Notes: a model not told the origin generated them from the letters alone. Positions 11,218 through 22,035 are shown, counted from the stretch's first letter. The stretch is DNA of 64,000 bases from Pegoplata infirma (GCA_963921195.1 OY992540.1:36882971-36946970), one strand, 5' to 3'. Program-made: numbers and translations.

Positions 11218-11672
11218 CACTCAAAATATTTTGTAAGTAAATTCAACTGAAAAAACGTTTAAAACAATCGTTTTTCCTTTTAAAAAACGGACTACTTATA
11301 TTTCATTTGAAACAACATAGTTTTTCAGTTATTTTTAAACGTTAATAAATGACTAGACATTCCGTAAAAACAAATGATATTTCAGTTATTTTAACTGTTT
11401 ACATTTTTTTATTTTGTGAAGTAAAAATTATTTTTTTGAATAACAAACTACAAAAACCGTACTTCTGTAAAATTATACGGAATAATCAGTCACAAATAAT
11501 TTAACTGATAAAAATATTTTTCCGTAACTTTTGTAGTTTATTGTTTTTACAACTGTATAAATCATTCAATATTTTATTTTCCTTAAAAAACAAACGATAA
11601 AACGTTTAAAACAACTTTAACTAAAAACTTTTTGAATAACCGTAAATAGTTACTGTAAAACTTTTCTGGGTG
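11218..11672. mobile_element. 455-bp TA element with CACTCAAAA ends
   Basis: Starts CACTCAAAATATTTTG and ends TTTTCTGGGTG, flanked by TA (11216-11217, 11673-11674). The interior repeats phrases such as ACTGTTTAAAACG and GTAAATTATTT on both strands and encodes nothing. A relative with a similar beginning (GTAGGTAAATTCC-type) lies at 29315-29710. It is a non-autonomous Tc1/mariner-type element by its TA duplication. Confidence 0.7.
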
Positions 11673-11674
11673 TA

Positions 11675-12640
11675 CTTATACCTACGGGTACTATAATGGT
11701 AGTATGTAGAAACAGCGGTTCAACAACTTCCATCCAGCCATCTGAAAAAAACACTATAAAAAAATATCACTAACCATAACCACTTTCTGTACTCGTTTTC
11801 GTTTTTTTTAGTCTTTCTGTGCTCTTTAACCATTTTTTCCCCAACTCTTGTGTGTAGGTTTGTTTGTTTATATTATGATGGTTTTGTTGGTGGAGCTGCT
11901 CCAAAGCCAAACGTGCAAAAGCATATCTTGGCTCTTGAATCTACAACATGTCTACGACAAATTGTTTAACACTGTGCTCCAGAGTAGTTTCGTAAATAAA
12001 GTTTTTTTTTGCCATTTCGCCTCGTCTAACTTCCTTCCTCCTCGAATGGTTTGTTTAATAACAACCAGAATAATGTGTGTGTGTGTGTGTACCTGCATGC
12101 ATAACGTGTGCCACATAGGACGACAATAGACAAATAAACACGCACATTCATATTTTGCTGATACACTGGGAGTTACCAGTACTAAATTTTGTAGAGATCC
12201 CTGTGGAGGACATATTGTTTTCCCAATTTTTATTGAATTCCGGAGTCATTAACATGGCTCCAAATTTTAGGCACAATGATCTGTTTTCTCGTTTATATAC
12301 AAAAAAAAATCGATTTAACATTGATAAAAGCACTAATGTGGGAGCCTGTATTCTTAAATAGATCAGTTTGGAATGACCAGTAGAAAGAGCTTCGCAGAAT
12401 GATAACCTTTTTGATTGAATTTTCTAAAAAAAGTCCACTCCATATTGATAATTTCCACTCTATTTTAATAAATCTCAATATCGGCCTTATTTGTTCGACA
12501 CCACTCAGGGATTGTCGAAAGGGGTTCATTGAGTACATATATAATTCATATTCTACATCATGAGTCCAACTTCAATGAGGCTTCCAAAATAGAAAACTAA
12601 TCGGTTTCGTTTTTAAAATATTAAAGAAATTAAAACAGAT
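11675..12640. other. Low-repeat DNA, no gene recognised
   Basis: The interval holds unremarkable sequence: a (TG)8-type microsatellite at 12074-12090 and some short open frames (11848-12129 plus, 12293-12538 minus) without motifs or codon bias. The right part may be the end of an LTR retroelement, because a primer-binding-site-like motif follows at 12663. Confidence 0.4.
12074..12090. repeat. TG microsatellite
   Basis: A run of alternating T and G, about eight units, in the middle of low-repeat DNA. It is a simple-sequence repeat with no other feature. Confidence 0.9.
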
Positions 12641-12662
12641 AAGTATAGATATTCTCAAAAAT

Positions 12663-12680
12663 TGGCGCCCATGACGGGGC
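12663..12680 (+). other. tRNA-Lys primer-binding-site-like motif
   Basis: TGGCGCCCATGACGGGGC resembles the complement of the 3' end of insect tRNA-Lys, the primer used by many gypsy-group LTR elements. It follows TCAAAAAT, compatible with an LTR ending in CA a few bases upstream. The same TGGCGCCC core appears five times in the array at 45.4-48.2 kb. No matching second LTR or gag/pol was seen, so this would be a fragment. Confidence 0.45.
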
Positions 12681-12963
12681 CATGTTCTGAATCCTAAAAC
12701 AAATACACACAAATCCCTGGTAACGTAAGACACGACGGTAACCAAAATAATTTTTCATGGAAAGATGGCCTAACAAGTCGACATGCAAGAATACTAAACG
12801 CTTTGTGATAATATCAGACAAGAAAGTGGTCTAAGCAACTGAGAAATTCTGAAAAGGCACTTCTCACTCTGCTTTTAATGTTGTTTAACCCCTTAGGTTG
12901 TAAATGGCATAGATTCAGAGGTCAATTGTGATAATTTTTAAACCTTTACAATTTTCATTTTCA

Positions 12964-13200
12964 GGTTATAGGTTAGGTAATGTTGTTAGACGCTGCTGAC
13001 GCTTTACGTCAGTACACATTGATTCTGAGATCTGTTTTTATACCACAAGACGGTAGTGGAGTTCCCTTAATATTCCCTGCCGTTAAAGCAATTTGATCAA
13101 TTCATGAAAATCCTAAGATTTTAAATTTTTACATTCGACAAGTCAGAAAGATCATGCAGCTCCCTAAATCCCAGTGAAGCAGTCTCTGACCAGTAAGTGG
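12964..13200 (-). pseudogene. 3' end of LINE family A with TAACC-type tail
   Basis: The plus strand reads GGTTATAGGTTAGG, then CGCTGCTGACG-TTTACGTCAGTACAC, matching the 3' UTR and tail of the copies at 18701 and 49124. The last codons (TASLGFRELHDLSDLSNVKI on the minus strand, about 13190-13121) match LASLGSRELYDLSDLLDVKI of the 18806-20002 copy. It joins a different LINE family at about 13200, so it is truncated. Confidence 0.65.
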
Positions 13201-14085
13201 AAGGAAATGGCAGATAGATTAGAAAAAGTCCTATGCACTGCGAACAATATGATCTTTTGTGCAGCCTATCAGTTGTCCTATATATTGAGGCTTCTAATAA
13301 AGCCAAATATCCTATTTGGCATGGATTCCCATATGTCAATTGGAGTTAGTGAGCGTCCCCCTAGATGTCGAATTCCTCAGACGTTGGGTATTAGGCATTC
13401 ACAAAGGATGTTTTCTGCCGTTTTGGCGTCAATTTCACAGAATCTACATATTTCAGTGTACGATAAATATTTCAACTTAAATAGCAAAGATTACAATGTC
13501 CAGTTAAAATCCATAGATCCTTTTTGTCGAGATTAAGTAATCGTTTAGATACACCAGGGGATGGAGTAATAAATCTTTTAGCCCGCTGCTGTCCAGAACA
13601 GCGGTTCCAGTGACTGAAAAGTTCAGATTCCCTCCATGATCATTAACTTTGCTTGATGTGCCCAATGGGCAAACCACAGAAGTTTAATATAAGAAAACAA
13701 AGACTTGCTCCACGATTGGCCAGACAATCTGCCCGTTCGTTGCCGAAGTGCCCCTCATGGCCCGGGATCAAACTGAGAGTGAGTTCACTGTTGTTGAGGA
13801 GTTCATTGTTGTTAAGGAAATAAATGCGATCCATGACAAGTTTCGAAGTTACATCGTATGCTGATAAAGCCTTCAATGCTGCTTGACTGTCAGATAGTAT
13901 ATAAATGTTTGTCCTTTTTGTACACATACGTAAACATTCGGACACAAATATAAATATGGCATAAAGTTATGACTGAAATATCGATGGGGATTTCCCCAAA
14001 GGTAGTGCGCGTTGGAAATTCGAACCGAAAATCCCCGCGGCAGTATCCCCATTGGTTTGTTTCGAGCCATCAGTAAACCACACAT
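13200..14085 (-). pseudogene. RNase H and zinc-motif region of a second I/LOA-type LINE
   Basis: Minus-strand 13945-13643 encodes YILSDSQAALKALSAYDV, the third catalytic block of a LINE RNase H domain, then LSLIPGHEGHFGNERADCLA, the fourth block with its Asp intact. Further 3' (about 13470-13363) a piece reads CRFCEIDAKTAENILCEC, the terminal zinc motif, in another frame. The N-terminal RNase H blocks (TDGS) are in a separate frame near 14050. Frameshifts make it inactive. Confidence 0.6.
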
Positions 14086-14131
14086 GAGATCCTGGTTCTA
14101 GATTCTAAGAGTTAGTAGACCTTATGCTCCT

Positions 14132-14377
14132 TTAAGGAATATCTATTATAAAATGTCTTATAAAGACTTGTTTGGGAAGCATTCTGTCAGAGATCTTCGC
14201 GTATGGGTCTTCTATGAATGGTCCCGCTTTCTTCATGTGGCCCCGTAAGTCCCCGCCTATTATGTTCCCAAATTTGGGCAGTCTAGTGACACTTCTGCTT
14301 GCATCCTCCTTTACAGATATATGTAAAGGTGGGATGTTTAGCATTGCGCACATGGCATAAGTTGGAATATACTTCAC
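14132..14377 (-). pseudogene. LINE reverse transcriptase thumb fragment
   Basis: The 81-codon minus frame contains AMLNIPPLHISVKEDASRSV, the connection region between reverse transcriptase and RNase H, where related elements read ETLLNIPPLHLFVKEEA-like sequence. It lies directly upstream of the RNase H piece at 13200-14085 in the correct order, so both belong to one decayed copy. Confidence 0.55.
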
Positions 14378-14389
14378 ATTATCATTTCT

Positions 14390-14600
14390 GTAGTCAGTCT
14401 TTATATTTCTTCATTGCAATGACTGATAAAGTGTTCTTTAGTTTCCACCTCTTCCTCATCCATTCAACTTTGGCAAAAGTGGTTTGACGGTGCTTTCCTA
14501 TTTGACGTGCTTTCCTATAAAGCAGTGTCCGGTAATTACATCAAACACCGTCCAAATTTCTCCTCTTGGAAGCAATATCAGCTCAGTTGTGCCCATTGGA
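14390..14600 (-). pseudogene. Fragment of LINE family A zinc region
   Basis: The plus-strand sequence aligns with 18960-19110: CAACTTxGGCAAAAGT, CAGTGTCCGGTAATTA, TCTCCTCTTGGAAGC-ATATCAGCTCA. This is the zinc-motif and upstream tether region of family A. It is sandwiched between other LINE families, giving a mosaic. Confidence 0.6.
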
Positions 14601-14846
14601 AGAAATAAGGATAGAACAAGGACACACAACCCACATTCCGACAATGCTATAAGGAATTAATGAATTGAAAGTGTTATCCATGACAACACGAATTGTACGA
14701 TTATAGAGAAAGCTTCTGCTGAAGAGAGCAAACGTATTACCAACGCCAAAGGCTTGAATTTTCGAAATGAGTGCACGGTGCCAAACACGATCGAACGCCT
14801 TAGAAATATCTAGATCAACAACAAATAGATTGGCTCTATCGTTCAA
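14583..14846 (-). pseudogene. Reverse transcriptase fragment, CR1/jockey group
   Basis: The 87-codon frame begins LFVVDLDISKAFDRVWHRAL, which is reverse transcriptase block A with its catalytic Asp, followed by IQAFGVGN and FLYNRTIRVVMD, the next conserved region. It ends after SIVGMWVVCPCSI, and a similar IVGMWVILFYRYYHG join appears in the fragment at 56436-57057. Only about 90 residues remain and the YADD block is absent. The shared joint suggests both come from one internally deleted subfamily. Confidence 0.65.
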
Positions 14847-14849
14847 AAA

Positions 14850-15808
14850 GAAATGCCATCAAATTCTGTACCTGGACATAGTCCACGGACTTACACGTGA
14901 TTTTCTTAAGTTTTTGAAAGCAATTGAGAAATTCTGAGCAAGCACTTTTTCATTATTTTTTTACTTTTTCTCACCCTCTACTTATTTTCTTTTCTGAGAG
15001 TCCACTCTAAAAAAGATGCTAGTAGGTTTTGAAAGAATTTTTACACGATTTTAGTTAATTTTTCAAATATTTAATTTCTTTAAGTGTAGGCACAACATAA
15101 ATAAATTTATACAGAAAAAAAAGTTTTGTCATGTTATAAAAGTACGTTACCCGCCCCAGCTTATTGCCATCACACATGAATACAATGGAACTAATTGAGG
15201 TACCAATTTTTTATTTCATTTATGTTTTTTTTTTGTTAATAATTTTTCTCATTGTATATCGCATGTAGCGTGATACTCAAGTTTTGGAAAGCATGGCATG
15301 CCTATACACCCACCTACCCTACATATTTTGTTAGCCATTTTATTTAACTTTGGTTAAAGTGTTATACATACATGTATGCATATTCATATTTAGTTGTATA
15401 AGAGTAGGACTATGAATATGTTTACTTATATGTTAGAAGGAGCTGTGAAAATAGAGTTTTGAAAATAGATTTTGAAAGTTTTTAATTTGAAAGCTCTTAT
15501 TCTATTCCTTAAATCAATAATCATCAAAAAGTGATTCTCAGAAATCCGCCTGTATCGGATTACAAAATATGTTCACGCGTTCAAAGGCCATATGCCGGAC
15601 TTTAACAAAGAAAGTTTAAAGTCATCTCGTCCTTCTCCAGATAGTAATTAAGGGACCCGTTAGATTCACAGTCGGTTCAATGGCAGTAGATTGATCGCGT
15701 CTGTAAGCCGGCGATAATATGAATGCCACACTGTACCCGTCTCAGAGCATGGGTTTACAGATCTGTGTCTTGGCTTTCTTAATAAACTTAACAGAACTAC
15801 GCTGGCCT
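14850..15808. other. AT-rich DNA with no gene
   Basis: No coding signal. A possible 90-bp inverted-repeat remnant lies at about 15004-15095 (CCACTCTAAAAAAG and CTTTAAGTGTAG). Poly(T) and TATGTA-rich stretches are common. The end abuts the TA of the next element. Confidence 0.4.
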
Positions 15809-15892
15809 ACACCATTTACTGATGCAATTCGTAAAAAATCAATTGTAATTCGATGGTTCTTCTGGAATTCGAAGATTCCAATTGTAATTTAA

Positions 15893-16717
15893 ACAAGAAG
15901 AAAAGTTAAATTCGATTTGGCCGAATCTATGAATACCCTCCACAATGCCTTTTTAAGTGATAGTAAATTTTCTAATGTGAAAAAAATAAAATTTTTGATT
16001 AGAAATATTTTATTTTGTGTAAAAAAAACTTTTTTACGTAATTTTTGACAAAAAAAAAAATAATTTACTAAATTTTTTTGAGTGTAAATTTTTTTTGAGT
16101 GTACAATTTTTTTTTGATTGTAAAATTTTTATCGAGTGTATTTTTTTTTTAGTGTAAAAATATTTTTGAGTGACAAAAATACGTTGTAAAATGTTTTTAA
16201 AACATGTTTTACGGGTTTTCAACACATGAATTTAAGGTGAAACTAATCTGAAATTCACGGTTTTGCTAATAACTTTTGAACCACTTGACCGATTTGGCTG
16301 AAATTCAATACGAACCAGGCCAGAAGAACGAAAAATATATATTTTAAGCTTCAGCAGTTTCAGAATTGCTTTTCAAAAGTTATCGTGTTTTTTATCTCAT
16401 AAATTCACGAAAAACCCTTGCCGAAATTCAGTCTATTGCTCATAACTCTTGAACCACTGGACCGATTTTGCTGGATTGCAATACCAACCTGACCAGGTAA
16501 ATGCCCAACATATATGCCAAACTTCAGGAGCCTCCGTAAAGTCTTTCAAAAGTTAGCGTGTTTTCAACAGACAGACGGACAGACGGACGGACATCGCTAG
16601 ATCGTCTTAAAATCGATCGAGGATCATTAATATAGGATCCCCGACCGCTATTTCGATGCGTTATAAACGGAATGACAAAGTGAGAATACCCCCATACTGT
16701 GGTTAGAGGGTATAAAA
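15893..16717 (+). mobile_element. mini-me/DINE-like (Helentron-related) element, copy a
   Basis: Starts AAGTTAAATTCGATTTGGCC with a short hairpin and continues through TGAATACCCTCCAC; ends with GAGGGTATAAAA. Near 16567-16640 it has CAGACAGACGGACGGACG, a GTCY-type microsatellite read on the other strand, then the core CATCGCTAGATCGTCTTAAA and AATCGATCGAGGATC. Dipteran mini-me elements are known for exactly this GTCY repeat, conserved core and TA-rich tract. No protein is encoded. A simple AT-rich segment with AGTGTA phrases at 16080-16170 marks internal expansion. Confidence 0.75.
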
Positions 16718-16739
16718 ATATCAACTGAATTTCCATTGA

Positions 16740-16935
16740 TATTTTTCGAATAACAATTGGAATCTTCGAATTACAAATGGAATCTTTGTATTACAAATAG
16801 AATCTTCGAATTTCAAATACAATCTTTGAATTACAAATAGAAACTTCGAATTACAGATGGAATTTTCGAATTACACAGGGAATCCTCGAATTACAAATGG
16901 AATCTTCGAATTACAATTGTTATTTTACGAATTAC
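16740..16935. repeat. Tandem repeat, about 20-bp unit
   Basis: Nine or so imperfect copies of TTCGAATTACAAATGGAATC lie side by side between the mini-me copy and the right terminal repeat. They are likely subterminal reiterations of the host element, as two or three units also survive next to its left end. Confidence 0.85.
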
Positions 16936-16972
16936 ATCTGTAAATGGTGTAGTTCATTATTTTCCGTCGGTA

Positions 16973-17450
16973 CACAGAACAAACCTGAAACGAATTTCAA
17001 TCAACAAAAACGCGGATTCAATCAATTTTTTTATTGAAATTCCTCCAATTAAAAAAAATGTTATACCAATCATCAAATTGTAGGTGATTGATTGAAAATT
17101 TTTTCAATCAAACTTTTTTTCGATTTTGATAAAAAATTTGATAAATTTTTTATCTATAGTCAATCAAAATAATGATTGATTTAACAAATGAATTGTAAGC
17201 TTATGACAAAATTATCATAAATTCATATTTTTGCTTTCCAATATGTTAAAAAAAAAGTAAAACCCGATTATTTTGAATATTTTTGAGTTAATCTATTCAA
17301 ATAAATTAAAGCGAAAAAAAATCTGATATGTTGAAAATTTGTACGTCAGTTAAAGAAAATAACAAAAATTTCAATTAAAACATTGATTGACTCATTTATA
17401 TTTTGTTGATCAATAGATTTAATTGAAAATTTTTAGCCAATCATTTCTTG
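16973..17450. mobile_element. TA element with CACAGAA-type end, left member of an inverted pair
   Basis: Flanked by TA at 16971-16972 and 17451-17452; starts CACAGAACAAACC and ends GCCAATCATTTCTTG. The interior, with ATTGATTGAAA phrases, is the reverse complement of 17499-17902 along nearly its whole length. It encodes nothing. Confidence 0.75.
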
Positions 17451-17498
17451 TATGTATGCCGTTGAGGCACCTGAAAATTTTAAAGTTTTTTTTATGTA

Positions 17499-17902
17499 CA
17501 CACAAAAAATTATTGGCTAACAATTTTTAATTAAATCTATTGATCAACAAAATTGAAATGAGTCAATCAATGTTTTGATTAAAATTTTTCTTATTTTCTT
17601 TAACTGTCGAATTACAAATTTTCAACACACCAGATTTCGCTTTAATTTATTTAAATAGATTATTTCAAAATAGTCGGGTTTTACTTTTTTTATTGTTGGC
17701 TACATATTGGAAGCAAAAAAGATGAATTTTTTTATGACTTTGTCATAAGCTTGCAATTTATTTGTTTAATCAATCATTATTTTGATTGACTATAAATAAA
17801 AAATTGATAAATCTACAATTTGATGATTGGTATAACAATTTTTTTGATTGGAAGAATTTCAATTTAAAAATTGATTGAAATTCCTTTCAAATTTTTTCTG
17901 TG
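17499..17902. mobile_element. TA element, right member of an inverted pair
   Basis: Starts CACACAAAAAATTATTGGC and ends ATTTTTTCTGTG, flanked by TA at 17497-17498 and 17903-17904. It is the inverted counterpart of 16973-17450, only about 48 bp away. Either two independent insertions occurred head to head or the pair moved as one palindromic unit. Confidence 0.75.
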
Positions 17903-17904
17903 TA

Positions 17905-18688
17905 TACCCTACTCTAATAAACACTTACATACTCATACGAGTGGAACGTTTTATGTTATTTTTTTTTTTTTTCGTAAATAAATATGAATATGATTGTTGA
18001 AGTAGCATGTCATAAATTGGGGTTTTTGGCAATATTTATTTTTTTGCGATTTGTTAAAGTGTACTTGTATTTATTTGCATACAGCAAAGGAATGGAAAAT
18101 ATTCATTAGTTTTTTTTTTTTGTCTAAAGAGGGTTCACAATAAGTTTTTTTTTTTTCATTTCTTTATTCATGTAAAAAAAAGAAGAAGAAAATTGCTAAA
18201 AAAATAATTGGAATTACAATATCAAGTATTTACATACTTCCAAAAAAAGTTTTCAATATTTATAATATAAAAAAACGAAATAAAAAAAGTAAGAGTGAAT
18301 ACAAAATTTTTGTTAAAAGCTTCTTGTTGTCCATGTTGTGATGATGGTGATAATATTTGTTGCAACCAGACATGGTGGACAAGTCAATGTGATTATTTGT
18401 ACATACATTTAAATCTTTAAAAGTTTCTTTTTTTATGTACTTTTCATGATCCATTAAAATTTTGTTTGTCCTTAATGGAGATTGTAAATTGGACCATCCT
18501 TCCATTATTTTTTGAAAGAACTATATTTGTGGTACACTAAAAATATGCTACGAAAACTGCCAGAAATAAAAATTAATATCAAATTAATAAAAAAATGGCT
18601 TCAAAAATAACCTCAGTCTTATGAATTCCCTCATTTCTGTAATGAAAATAAAAATATGGAGTATGTTTCATTAATACTATAAAGTTTT
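17905..18688. other. AT-rich DNA, no gene
   Basis: Poly(T)-rich sequence with several T10-T12 runs. The minus-strand frame 18260-18505 has no motif and is not called. It ends at the LINE target duplication. Confidence 0.4.
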
Positions 18689-18700
18689 TTCTTTCACTGT

Positions 18701-20022
18701 TAGGTTAGGTTAGGTTAGGTTGTAAGTGGCTGCTGACGTTTTACGTCAACACACGTAGACTCTGAGGTCCATTGTGATACCACGGGACCGTAATAGGATT
18801 CCCTACTAGTCCCTGTCGTTAAACCATTTTGAGCTTCTTATAAAACTCCTTAGATGTTGAATTTTGACATCCAACAAATCAGAAAGATCGTACAGCTCCC
18901 TAGATCCCAGTGAAGCAAGTCTCTGACCAGAAAGTGCCGGGCAATGGCAAATAAAGTGTTCGATAGTTTCCAACTCCTCTTCATCCATGCAACTTCGGCA
19001 AAAGTCATTCGACGGCACATTTAACCGCTCTGCGTGCTTCCCTATAAGACAGTGTCCGGTAATTATAGAAACCACCGTCGAAATCTCTCCTCTTGGAAGC
19101 GATATCAGCTCACTTGTGCGCCCCTGATTAAGAGAAGGCCAAATCAGTCGTGTTGTCTCACACGTCCATCCATTTGCCCATCTTTGATTAGTCTCCGTCG
19201 CAGAACAAAGCCGTAGGTTTTGCTTGCAAGTTTCTAGAGGCATACCAACACATTCCAATTCTGTTGGAACCTGTAAGGTAGTTCCTAGTCTTGCAAGCTC
19301 ATCGGCTTTGCAATTCCCTGGAATGTCTCTGTGCCCTGGGACCCATATGAGTCGTATGTTAAACTGCTTGGCCATCTCATTTAAAGACGTGCGGCAGTTA
19401 AGGGCAGATCTTGTTTTCAGAAACATTGAATCCAGGGACTTGACCGCGGCTTGACTGTCAGTATAGATGTTGACTGCGGTTGTAGACAAGACATTGCAGC
19501 TCAACCAGTCAGCCACTTCTTTTATTGCCAGCATCTCTGCCTGGTAAACACTGCAATGATCTGGCAATCTACGAGCCAGGCTCAACCCAAGCTCTTCCGA
19601 ATAGACCCCAAAGCCCACTTGTTCGTGCAGCCTCGATCCATCTGTGTAAAAATTTATGGTAGCTCCACTACCCGGAGTATCCCCCATCCAAGACTCCCTG
19701 GATGGTATCATAGTGGTAAAGTGGCGCTTAAAGAGGCTCAAAGAGGGAGCACAGTCCACATTTTGTGGTATTATCTTTTTCAAGATCGCGCTATGGCCAC
19801 AATCACTGCTCCTCCATTGCAGAGTGCTATTAAGTCGAATTGCCGACGCAGCCGCATACTGCCTACCCAATATGTCCAAGGGTATCAGGTGAAGGAGGAT
19901 TTCTAATGCAGCCGTAGGTGTAGTACGAAGAGCACCAGTGATGCACATTGACGCCATTCTCTGTACCTTCGTGATAAAGACAAAGTTCGCTTTTGTTTCC
20001 AAAGCAGGCCACCAGACAATGA
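18701..20022 (-). mobile_element. 5'-truncated I/LOA-type LINE (family A) with 12-bp target duplication
   Basis: TTCTTTCACTGT is present at 18689-18700 and again at 20023-20034, exactly flanking the insertion. The 3' end (left on this map) carries a tail of repeated GGTTA on the plus strand, TAACC on the element's strand, in place of poly(A). The 5' end stops within the reverse transcriptase thumb, the usual outcome of incomplete reverse transcription. The intact duplication and open frame suggest a fairly recent insertion. Confidence 0.85.
18806..20002 (-). CDS. LINE ORF2 C-terminal part: thumb, RNase H and zinc motif
   Basis: This 398-codon frame is the 3' part of a retrotransposon polyprotein, not a complete gene. 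Residues 1-50 are the reverse transcriptase thumb (ITGALRTTPTAALEILLHLI). The RNase H domain follows with all four acidic positions: Asp121 in FYTDGS, Glu156 in YQAEMLAI, Asp182 in YTDSQAA and Asp234 in CKADELAR; it would degrade RNA in RNA-DNA hybrids during element copying. A zinc motif C335-x2-C338-x10-H349-x4-C354 ends the protein. The chosen Met is only the first in the truncated frame; the true start is lost. Copies at 12964, 14390 and 49124 are relatives. Confidence 0.85.
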   Translation of the reverse strand: METKANFVFITKVQRMASMCITGALRTTPTAALEILLHLIPLDILGRQYAAASAIRLNSTLQWRSSDCGHSAILKKIIPQNVDCAPSLSLFKRHFTTMIPSRESWMGDTPGSGATINFYTDGSRLHEQVGFGVYSEELGLSLARRLPDHCSVYQAEMLAIKEVADWLSCNVLSTTAVNIYTDSQAAVKSLDSMFLKTRSALNCRTSLNEMAKQFNIRLIWVPGHRDIPGNCKADELARLGTTLQVPTELECVGMPLETCKQNLRLCSATETNQRWANGWTCETTRLIWPSLNQGRTSELISLPRGEISTVVSIITGHCLIGKHAERLNVPSNDFCRSCMDEEELETIEHFICHCPALSGQRLASLGSRELYDLSDLLDVKIQHLRSFIRSSKWFNDRD

Positions 20023-20579
20023 TTCTTTCACTGTACTCACACTCAAAAAAAACTGACTTAATAGTTTATAAATTTTACACAATTTAGTTTAATTTAACTT
20101 AAAGTTGGGAAATTTTCTTAACTGTTAGGAAAAAATTTTAGTTCATGTACTGTTAAATAGTCCATTATTTTTCTTAAATGGAATTCCCAAATACATGGAA
20201 GAAATTCTTAACGCCAAAAAAATTTTCCCTAAATATATGATAAAATTCTTTATTTTTAAGACATATTCCTCTTCTTTAGTTTTAGGACGTTATTTTCTAC
20301 CAATGAGTTAATTTTCTTAGATTTGAGGAAGTTTTTTCCACTACTTTAGTAAACTTTTGATAACTAGGACATTTTTTTTTTTTTTCAAAAATGTCGAAAT
20401 CTTGAAAACTAAGCCAGATAGAGCAAAATGGAGGCCATTTTTGGATCTTTGGATCGCCATAGTATCGCCAGTTCTTTTCATATGTGTGAATCCCAATGGC
20501 TCCTAACTTTGGATTTAAAAAAGTTGCCATATCCCGAAAATTTTAAAATGCTCATATTCCGGTAAATAATAGTTTTAAA

Positions 20580-22035
20580 TAGAGATGGGATCGTGAGTGA
20601 CTTTTCAATCACGATCACGCACGCTCACGAAAAAAAAAAAATTAATCACGCACGATCACGCACGAAATTTTTTTTTGTACTCACGATCACGCACGCTTAC
20701 GTGAGTAGAAAACAATTTTAATCACGCTCACGATGTAATCACGTTCACGAAATACTCACGAATTAAAATAAAATAAAAAAAAATGTATGCCATATTTTTT
20801 ATGTTTTTAACATTTATTTAAATTTAGAAAATGTTTTTGTAATTATAAAAGGGCAATTCCAAATTATTTAGAGCCAATTTTAGTCGTTTTTGGGAATGGT
20901 TTCTTCAGATTTAATTGAAAATTAGCACATAGATAAACAACATACCTATGATAATGGAACTTTCTATCGTTTTTTAAATTCGGTTTACTGATCGTATCAT
21001 GGCAGGTCAAACCTCGCCTTTTTTTGCAAAATTAGAAAAACATATCATCACATAAAACATGCACTGTGATCACGTAAAACGATAGTTGATTATCGTCGAT
21101 TTTTGGAGCCTTGTTGTTCCTAAACTTAACAAAATATTTCAAATTTTTTTAATGTTTCTGGGTTAGACAGCACTCTTTAATAATATAATAAAGAAAAACT
21201 TTCAAATTTCCCTTCAAAACGATATGTATTTTGATATCGTTTATGCATCGTCAATCGTTTTCTTTTTACGTGATTAGCCCCATGTTCTAACTTTTTAACC
21301 AATTATCCGATTTTTACAATTCTTGGCGTATATGAGAGCTTAAGTCTTGTGCTTTTTGGAAATAATTTTAAATGCAAAAGGATTCATTAAAGAAAAGTAT
21401 CAAAAATGCAAAAACTTTTTTCTTTGCGAATATTTAAAACAACACATCTTCGATTTTTTTTAAATTCGGTGATAGTCAAAATGTTTTGTATAACATATCC
21501 AAAATTCAGAGGGGGATCGAAAGCTATTCTGGTTTGAGTACTAGGTTCGCATAATTTTCCATTAGAATTTTTTTTTTTATTTTTGAAATGTTTTAAAAAA
21601 ATTAACAGGGATAAGATTATATCCCTTATACAGGTTGTATTTTTCTCACTTTTGCTAAATCAGTCAAACTTCGACCCTCGTTAATTCGAAAACTATACTG
21701 AATTTTGAAAATCCAAATATGAAATATGCTATGGCAAATTTTAAGTCAATTCAAACACTGGAGCAAAATTTTTTTAAAATTGCTCAAAAAACTTATTAAA
21801 TTTAAATTTATTAATTTATTTGAAAGTACTTAAAAAAATAAAAAAAAAACGTAACCGCAAAAAAACGGTGAAAAAATTAAAATCACGAAAAAATCACGCA
21901 GCAATTTTACTCACGCACGAACTTTTTTTTTGTTACTCACGATCACGCACGCTCACGTGAGTAGAAAATAAAATTACTCACGAATCACGTGATTCACGTG
22001 ATTCACGGTAATCACGTGATTGGTGCGCATCTCTA
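20580..22035. mobile_element. hAT-like MITE with reiterated CACGCACG motifs and 8-bp target duplication
   Basis: GTTTTAAA occurs at 20572-20579 and 22036-22043, directly outside inverted ends TAGAGATGGG and GCGCATCTCTA. Eight-base duplications and TAGAGATG-type ends fit the hAT superfamily. Next to each end are dense copies of AATCACGCACGATCACG and CACGTGAGT phrases, probably transposase-binding reiterations. The interior is AT-rich and non-coding and contains a second small element at 21066-21281. Confidence 0.85.
21066..21281. mobile_element. Second copy of the GATCACGTAAAACGAT element, nested
   Basis: Begins GATCACGTAAAACGAT and ends ACGTGATTAGCCCC. It is the reverse complement of the element at 6919-7123, with the same inner phrases (ATCGTCGATTTTTGGAG, AATGTTTCTGGGTTAGACA). 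It sits inside the hAT-like element 20580-22035. Confidence 0.75.

Larger units (their letters stand above)
15810..16949. mobile_element. TA element with 20-bp subterminal tandem repeats, interrupted by a mini-me copy
   Basis: The left end CACCATTTACTGATGCAATT and the right end AATTACATCTGTAAATGGTG are inverted repeats (about 28 bp with few mismatches), flanked by TA (15808-15809, 16950-16951). Next to the right end is a tandem run of a roughly 20-bp phrase, TTCGAATTACAAATGGAATC; two or three units survive at the left (15841-15890). A mini-me copy of about 825 bp sits inside. Without it the element would be near 315 bp. Confidence 0.75.

Noticed and set aside
13174..13536. 120-codon plus-strand frame
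   Set aside because: It is opposite LINE zinc-motif sequence read on the minus strand and has no domain of its own.
16567..16590. GACAGACGGACGGACG as a stand-alone microsatellite or CRISPR-like repeat
   Set aside because: It is the standard GTCY tract inside mini-me elements and recurs with the same flanks at several sites.
19034..19906. Plus-strand open frames opposite the LINE RNase H gene
   Set aside because: They are antisense shadows of the 18806-20002 minus frame, whose domains are unambiguous.
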